Positions 8,652 through 16,828 of a DNA stretch of 64,000 bases are shown piece by piece. The translations under genes were made by a program, and so were the position numbers. Source of the DNA: Dehalococcoidia bacterium (GTDB lineage: Bacteria > Chloroflexota > Dehalococcoidia > Dehalococcoidales > JAUWYK01). Under the pieces are notes generated by a model. That model did not search any database and had not been told where the DNA came from. It worked only from the letters and a program-made list of their open reading frames with translations. Position 1 is the first letter of the stretch, and each line of letters begins with the position of its first letter. The stretch covers positions 1 through 64,000 of the forward strand of contig JAUWYK010000001.1 in assembly GCA_030615865.1 (NCBI GenBank), given 5' to 3'.

Positions 8652-8750
8652 ATGACAACAGCTGATACACAACAGAAGGCTGATACCGAAGGTAGAATTT
8701 GGAGATGGTTGCGAATTATATTATTGATCGCTCCTGCTTTAGGAGCCTAA
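8652..8750 (+). CDS. Possible 32-residue membrane peptide
   Basis: A short frame starting MTTADTQQ, followed by a basic WRWLR stretch and a hydrophobic IILLIAPALGA end. It begins 30 bases after the KAP gene and its first three residues match that protein's start. I see no good ribosome binding site. It could be a small membrane partner or chance. Confidence 0.2.
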   Translation: MTTADTQQKADTEGRIWRWLRIILLIAPALGA

Positions 8751-8963
8751 ATGCTTAGAGTCAACCAAAAGCCAAAATGTAAAATATTCAGTTCACTCGC
8801 TTATCGCAAATGTATTGCTAATCCACGGATTCCGAGTGGACATGGAGGCGTTTACGAGGTAAAATATTTAAAGACTCTTTACCGGAAGGATAATCGTAAG
8901 TACAAGAAATCAGACATGCCGATGTTCGTGCAGTGGTGACGAGTAACTAGAGGTTACAGTGAA

Positions 8964-8988
8964 GGGGAGCCTCTCAGCTCCCCTTTTT
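8964..8988 (+). terminator. Rho-independent terminator
   Basis: GGGGAG and CTCCCC form a six-base stem with an eight-base loop, followed by TTTTT. It lies downstream of the KAP NTPase gene and before the convergent nitroreductase, and it would end the KAP transcript. Confidence 0.75.
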
Positions 8989-9035
8989 ATTGGTTGGGGG
9001 GTTGGGAATCTATCAAATCCATCTCACCAGTTCGC

Positions 9036-9662
9036 TTAAGTCGCTCTTGAGGACTTGAACTGGCTCATCGGATTTTCGCGGTCAGGATAACCCAGGGCAA
9101 CACCTATAACTACCTTCTTATTCTCTGGAATATTCAGCAGGTCTTTGATTTCATCGGCATAGTCGGTAATTAGGCCGATGGGACAGGTCGCCAGTCCGGA
9201 AGCTTGAGCGACAAGTACCATATAGCCCACTGCTGTACCAACGTCAACCATCTGCCTGGCGGAAAAGCAATCGTCGAGACAGATAATAATGGCGGCCGGC
9301 GCTCCGTAGAAATTGCAGCTTCCCTCATTGATAAAGCTGTCCACAGAGCTACCGATTTTCTCTACATACGGCTTCATTGACTCCAGGGTCTGAACCCCTC
9401 TTTGCCTTATAGCTTTAGGCAGAGGTTTTATGGCGCCGGAGCCGCACGATATCTGCTTCTCTTTATAAGCCTTAATCAACCTGCGGCTGAGTCTATCCTT
9501 CTCTTCATCCATCACCACAACAAATTCCCACGGCTGGAGGTTATTAGCCGAGGGAGCATTGACAGTCAGCCTCAGGATTTCTTCAACCATCTCTCTGGGT
9601 ATTGAGACAGGTTGGAAAGCTCTGGCACTCCTTCTCTCTCTAATCGTTTTCAGTACATCCAT
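9036..9662 (-). CDS. Nitroreductase family protein
   Basis: A 208-residue nitroreductase-superfamily protein. It has the FMN-binding start IRERRSARAF, then NAPSANNLQPWEFVVV, the central VGTAVGYMVLVAQASGLATC and the C-terminal VVIGVALGYPDRENPM. I start it at the ATG at 9662, which has GGAAGGGG upstream and gives the usual MDVLKTI beginning; the longer frame adds 22 unlikely residues. It is a distant paralogue of the gene at 2339 and, like it, is monocistronic. Substrate unknown. Confidence 0.88.
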   Translation of the reverse strand: MDVLKTIRERRSARAFQPVSIPREMVEEILRLTVNAPSANNLQPWEFVVVMDEEKDRLSRRLIKAYKEKQISCGSGAIKPLPKAIRQRGVQTLESMKPYVEKIGSSVDSFINEGSCNFYGAPAAIIICLDDCFSARQMVDVGTAVGYMVLVAQASGLATCPIGLITDYADEIKDLLNIPENKKVVIGVALGYPDRENPMSQFKSSRAT

Positions 9663-9785
9663 CGGGTATTTCCCCTTCCTCGGTTTGCTCTCGTTTGAAA
9701 AATACATTATATTACTTATATCTGTCAACTAACACTTACGTTCACACTGACTGTAAGCTGGAAAACGGGAGGAGCTTATCTTTAG

Positions 9786-10133
9786 ATGATTCGAGCCAAG
9801 ATATGGTTTAGATGCGCCGTAGTCCATGACCCGGTGTGCCCTATAGTGGTACAGCCGGCTTTAATCGGATGGGAAGCTAAGTACAGGCAGATTGACCTTA
9901 CCATTGAGAGGGCCTTCAAGGGTGATGAGCTCGTGCGCCGGATGAAAGGCTGGATAACGGTAGACCCCGCTAAAGTAATCGAGATTGTCAGCAAGTTCGG
10001 GAGATTGAAGGTCCTGGATGATAGAGAACTGGTCATTGAGATGGAGGACACGGCGAACTTCGAAGAGTTGCAAAAAAGTATGGCCGACGCCTTCAGTGAC
10101 CAGGTGGATGTGGAGTTAATACGAAAGGAATAG
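9786..10133 (+). CDS. Hypothetical protein
   Basis: A 115-residue frame with GGGAGGAG upstream of its ATG. The N-terminal 35 residues contain Cys and His (RCAVVHDPVCPIVVQP). The rest is a mixed alpha/beta stretch ending in a helix with an acidic then basic tail. I do not recognise a family. A shorter start is possible. Codon usage is ordinary for the region. Confidence 0.4.
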   Translation: MIRAKIWFRCAVVHDPVCPIVVQPALIGWEAKYRQIDLTIERAFKGDELVRRMKGWITVDPAKVIEIVSKFGRLKVLDDRELVIEMEDTANFEELQKSMADAFSDQVDVELIRKE

Positions 10134-10339
10134 TTATACCTTAAGATTTTTATTATGGTTTAACAATCATCCCGATCTTTGTTCAATAGCACCTCTATAT
10201 AACAGTTTTGCATTCTGTCACAAACACTCAAATTATTCAATGAGCCCGCGTTGCACCTTTTAGCGTACCGTTCACTACGATAGTAAACTCAGATACAACA
10301 GTCGTCACTTGCGCAGTTGACAAATTACCCGCAGTACAA

Positions 10340-10425
10340 CGGATGTGTTATACTTGTTGTCGACGCAGGTGCGAATCCCAGCCGGCCAAGTTTGCCACCG
10401 GCTGAATCCAGACGAATACTAAAGT
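10340..10425 (+). promoter_or_regulatory. Possible degenerate cobalamin-riboswitch-like leader
   Basis: The stretch holds GGTGCGAATCC (10368-10378), then GCCACCGG (10394-10401), then GAATCCAGACGAATACT (10404-10420). These resemble three conserved boxes of cobalamin riboswitches in the right order, and an AGCCGG/CCGGCT hairpin forms between 10380 and 10403. The usual upstream AAAGGGAA box is not evident and spacing is compact. It would control the TIM-barrel gene at 10462. A chance match is quite possible. The remaining 10134-10339 gap shows nothing. Confidence 0.22.
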
Positions 10426-10461
10426 GCCCCAACCTTTTTGTGTCAAGGAGGTGATATTTCC

Positions 10462-11367
10462 ATGTTCAAACTGAGCTACGGAACAAATGGGTATCGAAAC
10501 TACAGACTTCAAGAAGTCATTCAGAAGGTCTCTCAATTTGGATATGAAGGGATTGACCTTATGGCTGATCGACCTCATGCTTACCCGCCTGATTTAAACA
10601 GAGAGGAACGGGAAACGCTTAGGAGAGCTCTGGAACAGTTGGGACTCGGAATCGCCAACATCAACTCTAGCTCTGTATCAGCTATTTATGAAGAGGAGAT
10701 AAAAAGGCTAAAGGCGAAGGGAACGAGCTTGCCTTCAACTTTGTGGGAATTTTGTACAATGTATGAACCTTCTTTTGTTAGCCCTTCGGAAGATACAAGG
10801 GAAAAAAGAGTGGAATATATTAAACAGTGTATAGACTTAGCGGCAGACTTAAGAGCAACAAACATCAGCACATTCTCAGGAATCCGCTTGCCTATGACGC
10901 CACCGGAGGAGGCGTGGGATTGGTTGGTGGCCGGGCTTAAGGAATGTTTAGACTATGCAGAGCAAAGAAAAATCAAGATAGCTCTGGAGCCAGAACCCTT
11001 TCATGTGGTAGAACACATTGCAGATTTGTCCCGACTCCTTGACCAAATCGGCTCCGATTGGCTCGGAGTGAATTTAGACATCGGGCATACTTACTGTGTT
11101 GACGGGTCTGTACCCGACAGAATTAACGAAGTAAGGGGTAAGATAATCCACGTGCATATCGAAGACATTAAGGCCAGAAAGCATTACCACCTCATACCTG
11201 GTGAGGGGGATATGGGTGAAGAAGGCCTTAGAGAGGTGATAAACGCTCTTAAAGCCAGCGGCTACCGTGGTTTCTTGACGGCTGAAATATATACATACGA
11301 TGCCTTTTCAGATTTTGCTGCAAAGCAAGCCATTGAAAATCTAAGGAAAATTATCCGCCGGGGTTAG
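10462..11367 (+). CDS. Sugar phosphate isomerase/epimerase-like TIM barrel
   Basis: A 301-residue protein of the xylose-isomerase-like TIM-barrel superfamily (AP endonuclease 2 / sugar isomerase-epimerase group). Metal-ligand positions are visible: Glu in ALEPEPF, Asp-His in LDIGHTY, His in HVHIED and Glu in TAEIYTYDAF near the C-terminus. The start is set by the perfect ribosome binding site AAGGAGGTGA seven bases before the ATG at 10462; the frame to 10438 overlaps that site. Such enzymes isomerise or epimerise keto sugars or hydroxypyruvate-like substrates with a divalent metal. No sugar pathway genes are adjacent, so the substrate is open. Confidence 0.8.
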   Translation: MFKLSYGTNGYRNYRLQEVIQKVSQFGYEGIDLMADRPHAYPPDLNREERETLRRALEQLGLGIANINSSSVSAIYEEEIKRLKAKGTSLPSTLWEFCTMYEPSFVSPSEDTREKRVEYIKQCIDLAADLRATNISTFSGIRLPMTPPEEAWDWLVAGLKECLDYAEQRKIKIALEPEPFHVVEHIADLSRLLDQIGSDWLGVNLDIGHTYCVDGSVPDRINEVRGKIIHVHIEDIKARKHYHLIPGEGDMGEEGLREVINALKASGYRGFLTAEIYTYDAFSDFAAKQAIENLRKIIRRG

Positions 11368-11422
11368 CTAAGTGCTAAGAGAAGTGAGCATTTGAAAGCT
11401 CTGGCTTAAGGGGGTGTATAGA

Positions 11423-12025
11423 ATGTGGCCATGGTGGGCCAGCCTACTTACAGGGGTAGGTGGCATCATTGTTGCATTAATTGGTGCCTTCCTTACTCCG
11501 TGGATGCAAGAAAGACTTGCGTTGAGACGGGAATTAGCAGCCACCTATTGGGTGCCCTTTGTGAAGTGGACCAGAAGTCTTTATGAAGAACTCACTGAAT
11601 TTAGAGAAAGATATATTAAAGCTAATTACAATGAAACTAGGCGGGTTTATGACTCTCTTCCTCGTACTCTAATTATCATGGACTACAGGGAGCTCCATGA
11701 TAGGCTAAGGGAAGCACCAATATACATAGGCAAGATAGTACGAGAAAAGCCAGAAATAGCCAAATATCTACAAGGGTTAATGGGATTGGTTGACGAGCTT
11801 TGGCATGGTTTGCAAGATAAGTTCGGGATGAATTTTGACCAATCAGAGCATGATGTGTGGATCGATGCTATTATTAAATTTACTCAAAAAGAACGAATGG
11901 TCAATACGATAAGAGACGGTGACATAAACGAGAAGCTTTGGCAAAAGTTCGGGGAAGAAGAAGGGCAGAAAATTCAGGGACTTACGATGTATCTACTAAA
12001 CTTCACTCCTAAGGGCAAACCCTGA
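11423..12025 (+). CDS. Membrane-anchored hypothetical protein
   Basis: A 200-residue protein. Residues about 5-25 form one transmembrane helix (WASLLTGVGGIIVALIGAFL), after which a basic segment and a long helical soluble part follow. I chose the ATG at 11423 because AAGGGGG lies eight bases upstream; a GTG three codons earlier would overlap the ribosome binding site. No domain is recognised. The layout (one N-terminal anchor and a cytosolic helical domain) is common in toxins, sensors and defence effectors, but nothing here is specific. Confidence 0.55.
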   Translation: MWPWWASLLTGVGGIIVALIGAFLTPWMQERLALRRELAATYWVPFVKWTRSLYEELTEFRERYIKANYNETRRVYDSLPRTLIIMDYRELHDRLREAPIYIGKIVREKPEIAKYLQGLMGLVDELWHGLQDKFGMNFDQSEHDVWIDAIIKFTQKERMVNTIRDGDINEKLWQKFGEEEGQKIQGLTMYLLNFTPKGKP

Positions 12026-12168
12026 TTGTAAGGGCGTATAACAATGATATGTTTGTAATTGCCTCAGTCTGTCAACGACATTGAACAAAAGGGCGAGTTG
12101 TGTTCCCTAACCAAGCTCTACATGCTAAAATGCATCCAATACGCTTGGAATAAGAAACAAGGGGTTAA

Positions 12169-12642
12169 ATGAGCGCAGGCAAAAGACAGACAAGTAGGAA
12201 GTCAGTTGCCAAGACAACAGCTCGTAAGAAAGTGTCCGCTACCAAAGCGCACCTGGAAAGAAAATTGCGAGGAGCGAAGTCTGACGCAAGAGGTTTGCGA
12301 TACGAACAGGCAGTCGCGAACTATTTCATAAGCAAGGGGTGGAGCCCCAGGTATAGGGTCCGTAAGTACGGCTACGAATATGACCTTTACGCCGAGAAGA
12401 GTGAAATATTTAGCACTGAATACTTGGTAGTCGAATGCAAAGGCAAAGGTAGGGTATCAGCTAAGGATGTGGTGCATTTCATCAGGAAGGTGGACTTGGT
12501 GCGTAAACACCTTCCTGAGGTGATGTTAGCCAAACCTCCGCTTCATGCATATCTCTGCTACTCAGAAGATGTTGACCAAGACGCAGCTGCAGTAGCCAAG
12601 AGCCACAAGCCGTCTATCAAACTTCTTAAGGTAAAATCTTGA
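12169..12642 (+). CDS. PD-(D/E)XK nuclease-like protein
   Basis: A 157-residue protein. The first 35 residues are strongly basic (Lys/Arg/Ser/Thr rich), like a nucleic-acid-binding tail. The core has GLRYEQAVANYFISKGW, then YEYDLYAEK, then LVVECKGKG. An N-terminal Glu, a central Asp and a Glu-x-Lys are the order and spacing of the PD-(D/E)XK restriction-endonuclease fold, similar to Mrr or Hjc-type enzymes. It would cut DNA using magnesium. No methylase or helicase is adjacent, so it is either solitary or a remnant of a restriction system. Confidence 0.6.
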   Translation: MSAGKRQTSRKSVAKTTARKKVSATKAHLERKLRGAKSDARGLRYEQAVANYFISKGWSPRYRVRKYGYEYDLYAEKSEIFSTEYLVVECKGKGRVSAKDVVHFIRKVDLVRKHLPEVMLAKPPLHAYLCYSEDVDQDAAAVAKSHKPSIKLLKVKS

Positions 12643-12847
12643 CGAAACAGAGAATGATTCGGCTCCTACTAGGTGTCAGCGGGTTGTTCCCGAGAAGGTG
12701 GGAGGGCATCTGAAAGCTGAAGAATCGCAGTGAGATTCTTTGTAAATCGTTTCCTCATCCATTGAGAGCCGCAACTGCGAAAGCACAAACTGAATCTCTG
12801 GTGTAACGATTGTCCAGATCGTGTGATATACTTCAGGAAGGCTGAAT

Positions 12848-13663
12848 ATGGCAATCAAATCTTCAGGTATTGAACAAGAAGTTATTATCTTGAAGGCAGC
12901 CAAAGAGTTAATTGACTCAATGGTTAATTTCGAACTGATGTCTTTGGAAGGGAATGATCCAGACTCGAATATAACCTTTAAATCATATACGCATCAAAGG
13001 TTTTTCAATATTATCCTTGTAGATTTTTTGTCCTGTACTGACAAGAAAGGCCCTATTGAACAAACCTCTTATCTTGGAGGTTTAAGCAAGATAATAGGCA
13101 ACCCATACTTTAATGAGAATAATTCAGTACATAATTTAAAGGTCGCTACACAAGAGTTCAAAGACTGGATCGACCAGGAGGTAGAGGTTGATGTATGGTT
13201 GCCATCAATTGATAAGGAGACAAAGCTGGATATAAAAAGATTTAATTTCTTGAAGATGACTGGTAACATATCAAAACATAACTATCTCAGAGCTATAAGC
13301 GTAGCTGAAGAATTAAAAGTAATTTTGTCAAGAAGCGGCATAACTGTCGATATTAACGAAGCTCTATTAGCCTTAGCTGAATTTTACGAGCGCTTTCATA
13401 CAGATATTCTAAACTACCATAGCAGTACTATTGCCGAGTTTCTAAATAATATAAGGTGGGGGATATACGACTACCTGCAACCTGAATTCAAGAAAAGTAT
13501 TTTGTGGGAAGGTGGCCACCCACCTAAATACCACTACACCTATCCAAAAGGGATCCAAAGCGAATTTGCTAAAGCTTGCTATTGGGAATTGATGAACGAG
13601 GTTCTTGAAAAGCCATATATGAGGAAGTTCAAAGTAACCAAGTGGCTTAAACGACGATATTAA
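12848..13663 (+). CDS. Hypothetical protein in putative defence neighbourhood
   Basis: A 271-residue soluble protein with AGGAAGG upstream of its ATG. It is mostly helical, with KMTGNISKHNYLRA near residue 140 and a basic end. I have a weak impression of an abortive-infection-type or HEPN-like helical protein because of the Asn-x-x-Lys-His-Asn segment, but I cannot support a family. It follows the nuclease-like gene by about 200 bases on the same strand and has AT-rich codons like it. Confidence 0.55.
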   Translation: MAIKSSGIEQEVIILKAAKELIDSMVNFELMSLEGNDPDSNITFKSYTHQRFFNIILVDFLSCTDKKGPIEQTSYLGGLSKIIGNPYFNENNSVHNLKVATQEFKDWIDQEVEVDVWLPSIDKETKLDIKRFNFLKMTGNISKHNYLRAISVAEELKVILSRSGITVDINEALLALAEFYERFHTDILNYHSSTIAEFLNNIRWGIYDYLQPEFKKSILWEGGHPPKYHYTYPKGIQSEFAKACYWELMNEVLEKPYMRKFKVTKWLKRRY

Positions 13664-14017
13664 GCCATAACAACCGGCCGCACAAGGATTCTGGCCGCTT
13701 CGCGCCCTCACCCGTGAGCCGGAGCGTTGGATGGACACAGTCAAGAAGTGTCCATCCACCTCCACCTCCACATCTAACCGCTCACTCCGGAGAAAGCTTG
13801 GATTGTCCGGTCACACATTCGCTTGTTAAGTGTGATTAGATACAAAAAATGGGGACTGGGGGGAATTCACCTCCCAGTTCCCTTAAAGTAGTTACCAGAT
13901 AATTCTAGAATTCAAACAGCGCCGGCTGCTCCGCCTTTCTCCTAGCTGGCAAGTCCTAGAATCGATTTTTAGCCCCCTTCCCGGGGTTTTGAATGGTTAA
14001 AATAACCCCCATCCCCT
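13664..14017. other. Intergenic with two hairpins
   Basis: No gene is seen. TGGACAC and GTGTCCA form a short stem at about 13732-13753. GGGGACTGGGGGG (13851-13863) pairs with CCTCCCAGTTCCC (13870-13882) in a strong stem without a long T-tract. The stretch separates the plus-strand accessory genes from the minus-strand regulator and may hold a terminator. Confidence 0.35.
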
Positions 14018-14290
14018 TTATCTGGTAAGCCCGGTAAGCAAATCAGCTACACGCCTGCCTTGCTTGATCGGGAGGCGCAGCGCCTTTTCGATATTCACTT
14101 CATATCGGTTTCGCCTGCCTACCTTTTCCTTGCTAATATAGCTTGCTGAATGTAAATCAGATACAATCTTTTGCACAGACCTCTCAGTCATGCCCAGGTC
14201 AGATGCTATCTCCCGGGTAGTCGCTTCAGGTTTAACGGCCAAGCAAATCAAGGTAAGCCCGTGAGTGCTAAGTAAAGCCCACTCTGACAT
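14018..14290 (-). CDS. Winged-helix transcriptional regulator
   Basis: A 90-residue DNA-binding protein. The segment ATTREIASDLGMTERSVQKI is a helix-turn-helix of the MarR/ArsR winged-helix type, followed by the recognition of a wing, KVGRRNRYEVN. It has AAAAGGGGGG before the ATG. It faces away from the small-gene run that starts at 14406, so it could control the mobile element's left arm from a shared 115-base divergent region. No effector-binding domain is present. Confidence 0.75.
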   Translation of the reverse strand: MSEWALLSTHGLTLICLAVKPEATTREIASDLGMTERSVQKIVSDLHSASYISKEKVGRRNRYEVNIEKALRLPIKQGRRVADLLTGLTR

Positions 14291-14405
14291 TAGCCCCCCT
14301 TTTCACCCTATTTGATTTCACGAAACAAATTTCTTATAATTCTTCTTAGGCTATATTATAACGCAAAAGCACGGGCTCAGTCTATAGCTTGCTGGACGAA
14401 CTGCT

Positions 14406-14786
14406 ATGGTAAAGCAAATGACCGAGAGGCTTGAGAGGGAAGGTAATAAGCAGTGCATCCATTACTGGAAAATAGACAGGTATAATGTTGGACACTGTAT
14501 CAAGCCTGGCTGTAGCGCGGTCAAGGACTTTGGCGCTCTGCTCAAGAAGGAGCAAAGGGTGATTAGTGAGAGGCAGGCTGAGATTGGTCACAGTATTGCC
14601 CCTGATAACCGGAGAGGGGGGCGTGCAAGGACGGTGTTTGACCTGGAGCTAGAAAGCGCGAATATGGTACATAGCGAGAAGCGTTATTGCCCGGTATGTA
14701 AAGAGGAGACTACCTTTATTTGCAAAGATAAAGGTAGTGGATACTTTTGCTCGGTATGCGGATATAGAGCGAAAGAAAAGGGGTGA
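14406..14786 (+). CDS. Zinc-ribbon protein of the mobile element
   Basis: A 126-residue protein whose N-terminal part contains CIHYWKIDRYNVGHCIKPGC and whose C-terminal part is a zinc ribbon, CPVCKEETTFICK followed by FCSVCGYRAK. Zinc binding is clear; function is not. I see no strong ribosome binding site, so the ATG at 14418 is an alternative start. It is the first of a plus-strand run of small genes that continues to 18441. Its stop is followed at once by a truncated copy of another gene of the run. Confidence 0.55.
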   Translation: MVKQMTERLEREGNKQCIHYWKIDRYNVGHCIKPGCSAVKDFGALLKKEQRVISERQAEIGHSIAPDNRRGGRARTVFDLELESANMVHSEKRYCPVCKEETTFICKDKGSGYFCSVCGYRAKEKG

Positions 14787-14789
14787 GTT

Positions 14790-14843
14790 ATGGTTGACGC
14801 TGTAGACTCTGATCGGTGGTGGTATCGCTATGGGAGGATATAA
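14790..14843 (+). pseudogene. Truncated copy of the 17261 gene
   Basis: Bases 14782-14827 are identical over 46 positions to 17253-17298, covering the ribosome binding region and first 13 codons (MVDAVDSDRWWYR). Here the frame then diverges and stops after 17 codons. It is a recombination remnant of the intact 76-residue gene. Confidence 0.75.
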
Positions 14844-14895
14844 CAGAGAGGGATGGTATCACAAAAAGTGTTAACACTACGAAAGGGGTATCGCT

Positions 14896-14994
14896 TTGCC
14901 GGAGTGGATAGGGTGGGTAGTGATTTCCTTGATAGGCGTGGCGTTGGTGGTATTTATTGTGGGCATCTTCTTGGTCATCTTTAAGGGGGTTTGA
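14896..14994 (+). CDS. Small single-pass membrane peptide
   Basis: A 32-residue frame starting at TTG with AAAGGGG upstream. Sequence LPEWIGW is followed by a continuous hydrophobic helix VVISLIGVALVVFIVGIFL and a Lys end. It is typical of small element-encoded membrane proteins such as holin-like or anchor peptides. Function unknown. Confidence 0.4.
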   Translation: MPEWIGWVVISLIGVALVVFIVGIFLVIFKGV

Positions 14995-15054
14995 ACCCCC
15001 GCTACACCGACCGAAAGTACCGGTATTATACCGGCTAAAAGTAGGGGGTGAGCT

Positions 15055-15144
15055 ATGAATAAACTAGCAAGGAAACTAAGAAGGCTTTGGGACAAGTTTT
15101 TGTCCTGGCTCCGAGATTATCCGGCTTGGTTGAAGCTGCCCTAA
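15055..15144 (+). CDS. Short amphipathic peptide, paralogue of the 15912 N-terminus
   Basis: A 29-residue frame, ATG behind AGGGGGTG. It reads [12 protein letters not shown] then [13 protein letters not shown]. Bases 15105-15133 are identical to 15959-15987, where the same WLRDYPAWL segment begins the 179-residue gene. It is either a real small peptide or the stub left after that gene's body was lost. Confidence 0.4.
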   Translation: MNKLARKLRRLWDKFLSWLRDYPAWLKLP

Positions 15145-15181
15145 CTCGTGTTCTACGAAAAAGTCAGGAGGTATTTATTGT

Positions 15182-15448
15182 ATGGCGTACAAAATCACGG
15201 ACGAGTGTATTAGCTGTGGAGCCTGTGAGCCAGAGTGCGTAAACCGGGCAATCAGTGAGGAGGAGACAATCTTTGTGATCGACTCTGATAAGTGCACTGA
15301 GTGTGTGGGTAACTTCGAATCACCCAAGTGTGTTGAGATCTGCCCGGTAGACTGCTGTATATCCGACCCAGACCACGCGGAAAGCCGGGAGCAATTACTT
15401 GAGAAGTGGCACAGGCTCCATCCAGGTGAAACCCCAACAGTTACCTAA
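15182..15448 (+). CDS. YfhL-type 2[4Fe-4S] ferredoxin
   Basis: An 88-residue ferredoxin carrying two iron-sulfur clusters. The first motif is [11 protein letters not shown] and the second spans [21 protein letters not shown], with the insertion in the second cluster motif typical of YfhL/Allochromatium-type ferredoxins. It has AGGAGG upstream. The electron partner is unknown. A housekeeping-type redox carrier inside a mobile element is a little unusual and may serve an element function or be cargo. Confidence 0.9.
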   Translation: MAYKITDECISCGACEPECVNRAISEEETIFVIDSDKCTECVGNFESPKCVEICPVDCCISDPDHAESREQLLEKWHRLHPGETPTVT

Positions 15449-15595
15449 ATATTGCTCAGCCTGAGAGTCAATCACTAGTTCGTTAATAATTATCTGCTAC
15501 CAGGGGCTATTGAAAACTTGATAAAGGCGAGGGAAGTGAGGAGTAAAAATGAAGCGACACCCTGAGGGCACAAGAAGGGTAAGGAGGTGATTGCA

Positions 15596-15826
15596 GTGTC
15601 AGCAAAGGCGTTTGTTCTAATTGAAACAGAGGTAGGTAAGAGCAACAAGGTTGTTGCCACTCTGAAGGGGATAGAAGGAGTGAAAACAGCTGACCGTGTT
15701 ACCGGACCCTATGATGTTATCGCTGTAATAGAAGGAGAAAGTCTAAACGACATTGGCGACCTAGTTACAGGGAAAATCCACTCCATTGCTGGCATTTCCA
15801 GAACTGTGACCTGCCTAGCAAGATAG
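15596..15826 (+). CDS. Lrp/AsnC ligand-binding (RAM) domain protein
   Basis: A 76-residue protein made of the effector-binding ACT-like (RAM) domain of Lrp/AsnC regulators with no helix-turn-helix. Hallmarks are FVLIETEVGKSNKVVATLK, GPYDVIAVIEGESLND and HSIAGISRTVTCL. Single RAM-domain proteins form dimers and may bind amino acids or modulate other Lrp proteins. I start at the GTG at 15596 because AAGGAGGTGA ends six bases upstream; the GTG at 15587 lies inside that site. Confidence 0.85.
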   Translation: MSAKAFVLIETEVGKSNKVVATLKGIEGVKTADRVTGPYDVIAVIEGESLNDIGDLVTGKIHSIAGISRTVTCLAR

Positions 15827-15911
15827 GGCACTGCCAGTGATAGGGAGTAATAAGAGAGGAGAGCGAGCCAGAGCAACCCAGGGTCAGGAAGTGAGTAAAG
15901 AGGGGCGAGCT

Positions 15912-16451
15912 ATGGCTAACCTGGCAAGGCTGATGGCCATTTGGGTGGCAATCAAGTTCTGGCTCCGAGATTATCCGGCTTGGTTGAGAGGAGGGGAGAT
16001 GAGTGAGAAAGACCTGGTCGCTGCAATCAAAAAGGCCCTAATCGAGATTTCCCATAATAACCCGACATGGCGACTGATCCGAGGCAGGGAGAGCCTGTCT
16101 GCCGAGCAGGTAATCGGGAAGCTAGATAAGGACAAGAAATTTAGGAAGTTTGTTGTCACTCACTACGTCGAGCTGGCTATTGAAATCGAAAACCGGGGAA
16201 GGGAAGTCCTGGACAAAACCCCTATCTTAGCCCTGGACATTATCGATAGGCTAGAGCTAGAGAACCGAAACCTTGTAGGACGCCTAGGAGCAGCACAGGA
16301 GAGGATACGGACCCTGGAGAACCAGGTAAAATTGTTGACTACAGCACAGGAGAGGATACGGACCCTGGAGAGCCAGGTAAAGTTGTTGACTACTCCACAC
16401 AAGCCCTGGTGGAGACGACTATTCAGGAGAGAGGAGCAGAAAGAAGACTAG
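15912..16451 (+). CDS. Coiled-coil protein with internal tandem repeat
   Basis: A 179-residue protein. The N-terminus carries the WLRDYPAWL segment shared with 15055. A helical domain with SAEQVIGKLDKDKKFRKFVV follows, then a coiled coil with two 17-residue copies of AQERIRTLE(N/S)QVKLLTT, and a basic WWRRLFRR tail. An alternative start is the ATG at 15999 behind GAGAGGAGGGG. The architecture suggests an oligomeric, possibly membrane-associated scaffold; no family is recognised. It is the largest gene of the small-gene run. Confidence 0.6.
   Translation: MANLARLMAIWVAIKFWLRDYPAWLRGGEMSEKDLVAAIKKALIEISHNNPTWRLIRGRESLSAEQVIGKLDKDKKFRKFVVTHYVELAIEIENRGREVLDKTPILALDIIDRLELENRNLVGRLGAAQERIRTLENQVKLLTTAQERIRTLESQVKLLTTPHKPWWRRLFRREEQKED
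16293..16394 (+). repeat. Two 51-bp tandem repeats inside the coiled-coil gene
   Basis: Units 16293-16343 and 16344-16394 begin GCACAGGAGAGGATACGG and differ at only a few positions. The unit length is exactly 17 codons, so copy number can change without breaking the frame. The near identity points to a recent duplication. Confidence 0.85.
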
Positions 16452-16579
16452 GGGGGAGTTAATGTTATCATCCCATATGCCACTCATTATTTTTGGTGCC
16501 GTATTCCTGGCCGGGTTTATAGCTATGTGGTTCTGGATATACAGGAAGAGAAGATGAGAGAGGAGAAAGGAGACCAGAG

Positions 16580-16828
16580 ATGACCATAGACGAAGCCATT
16601 GCAGAGCTAACCAAGCAACTGGAACCTGAATATTCTAATCCTCATACACCGCTCAGTAAGGCCATGAAGCTGGGCAAAGAAGCCCTGAATCGGGAAAAGT
16701 ATAACCGCATACACCAGCCTAGCATTGTTTTCGGGCTACTGCCGGGAGAGACCGAGAAAGGAACTACACCAGTGCCGGGGAGAGGCTTGCCACGAAACTC
16801 AAAGTTAAAAGGAGAAAAATGGCCATAG
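16580..16828 (+). CDS. Small hypothetical protein, MTIDEAI family
   Basis: An 82-residue protein starting MTIDEAIAELTKQLEPE, with GAGAAAGGAGA upstream. It contains KLGKEALNREKYNR and a LLPGETE motif. The neighbour at 16819 begins MAIDEAIRDLQARVDGE and has GIEALKLVK and LLGETE, so the two are paralogues arranged in tandem with a 10-base overlap. Such short proteins accompany phage-like and plasmid-like elements; function unknown. Confidence 0.55.
   Translation: MTIDEAIAELTKQLEPEYSNPHTPLSKAMKLGKEALNREKYNRIHQPSIVFGLLPGETEKGTTPVPGRGLPRNSKLKGEKWP

Noticed and set aside
8751..8939. A 62-residue plus-strand frame after the KAP gene
   Set aside because: No ribosome binding site and no recognisable sequence; it begins directly at the stop of another doubtful short frame.
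10360..10405. A tRNA-like TGCGAATCC stretch
   Set aside because: The bases around it cannot form a T-arm stem and no acceptor or anticodon arm is present; a riboswitch-like reading fits slightly better.
16463..16557. A possible small membrane peptide after the coiled-coil gene
   Set aside because: The hydrophobic stretch is visible, but the frame from the ATG with a good ribosome binding site shifts and stops early, so no intact peptide can be read.
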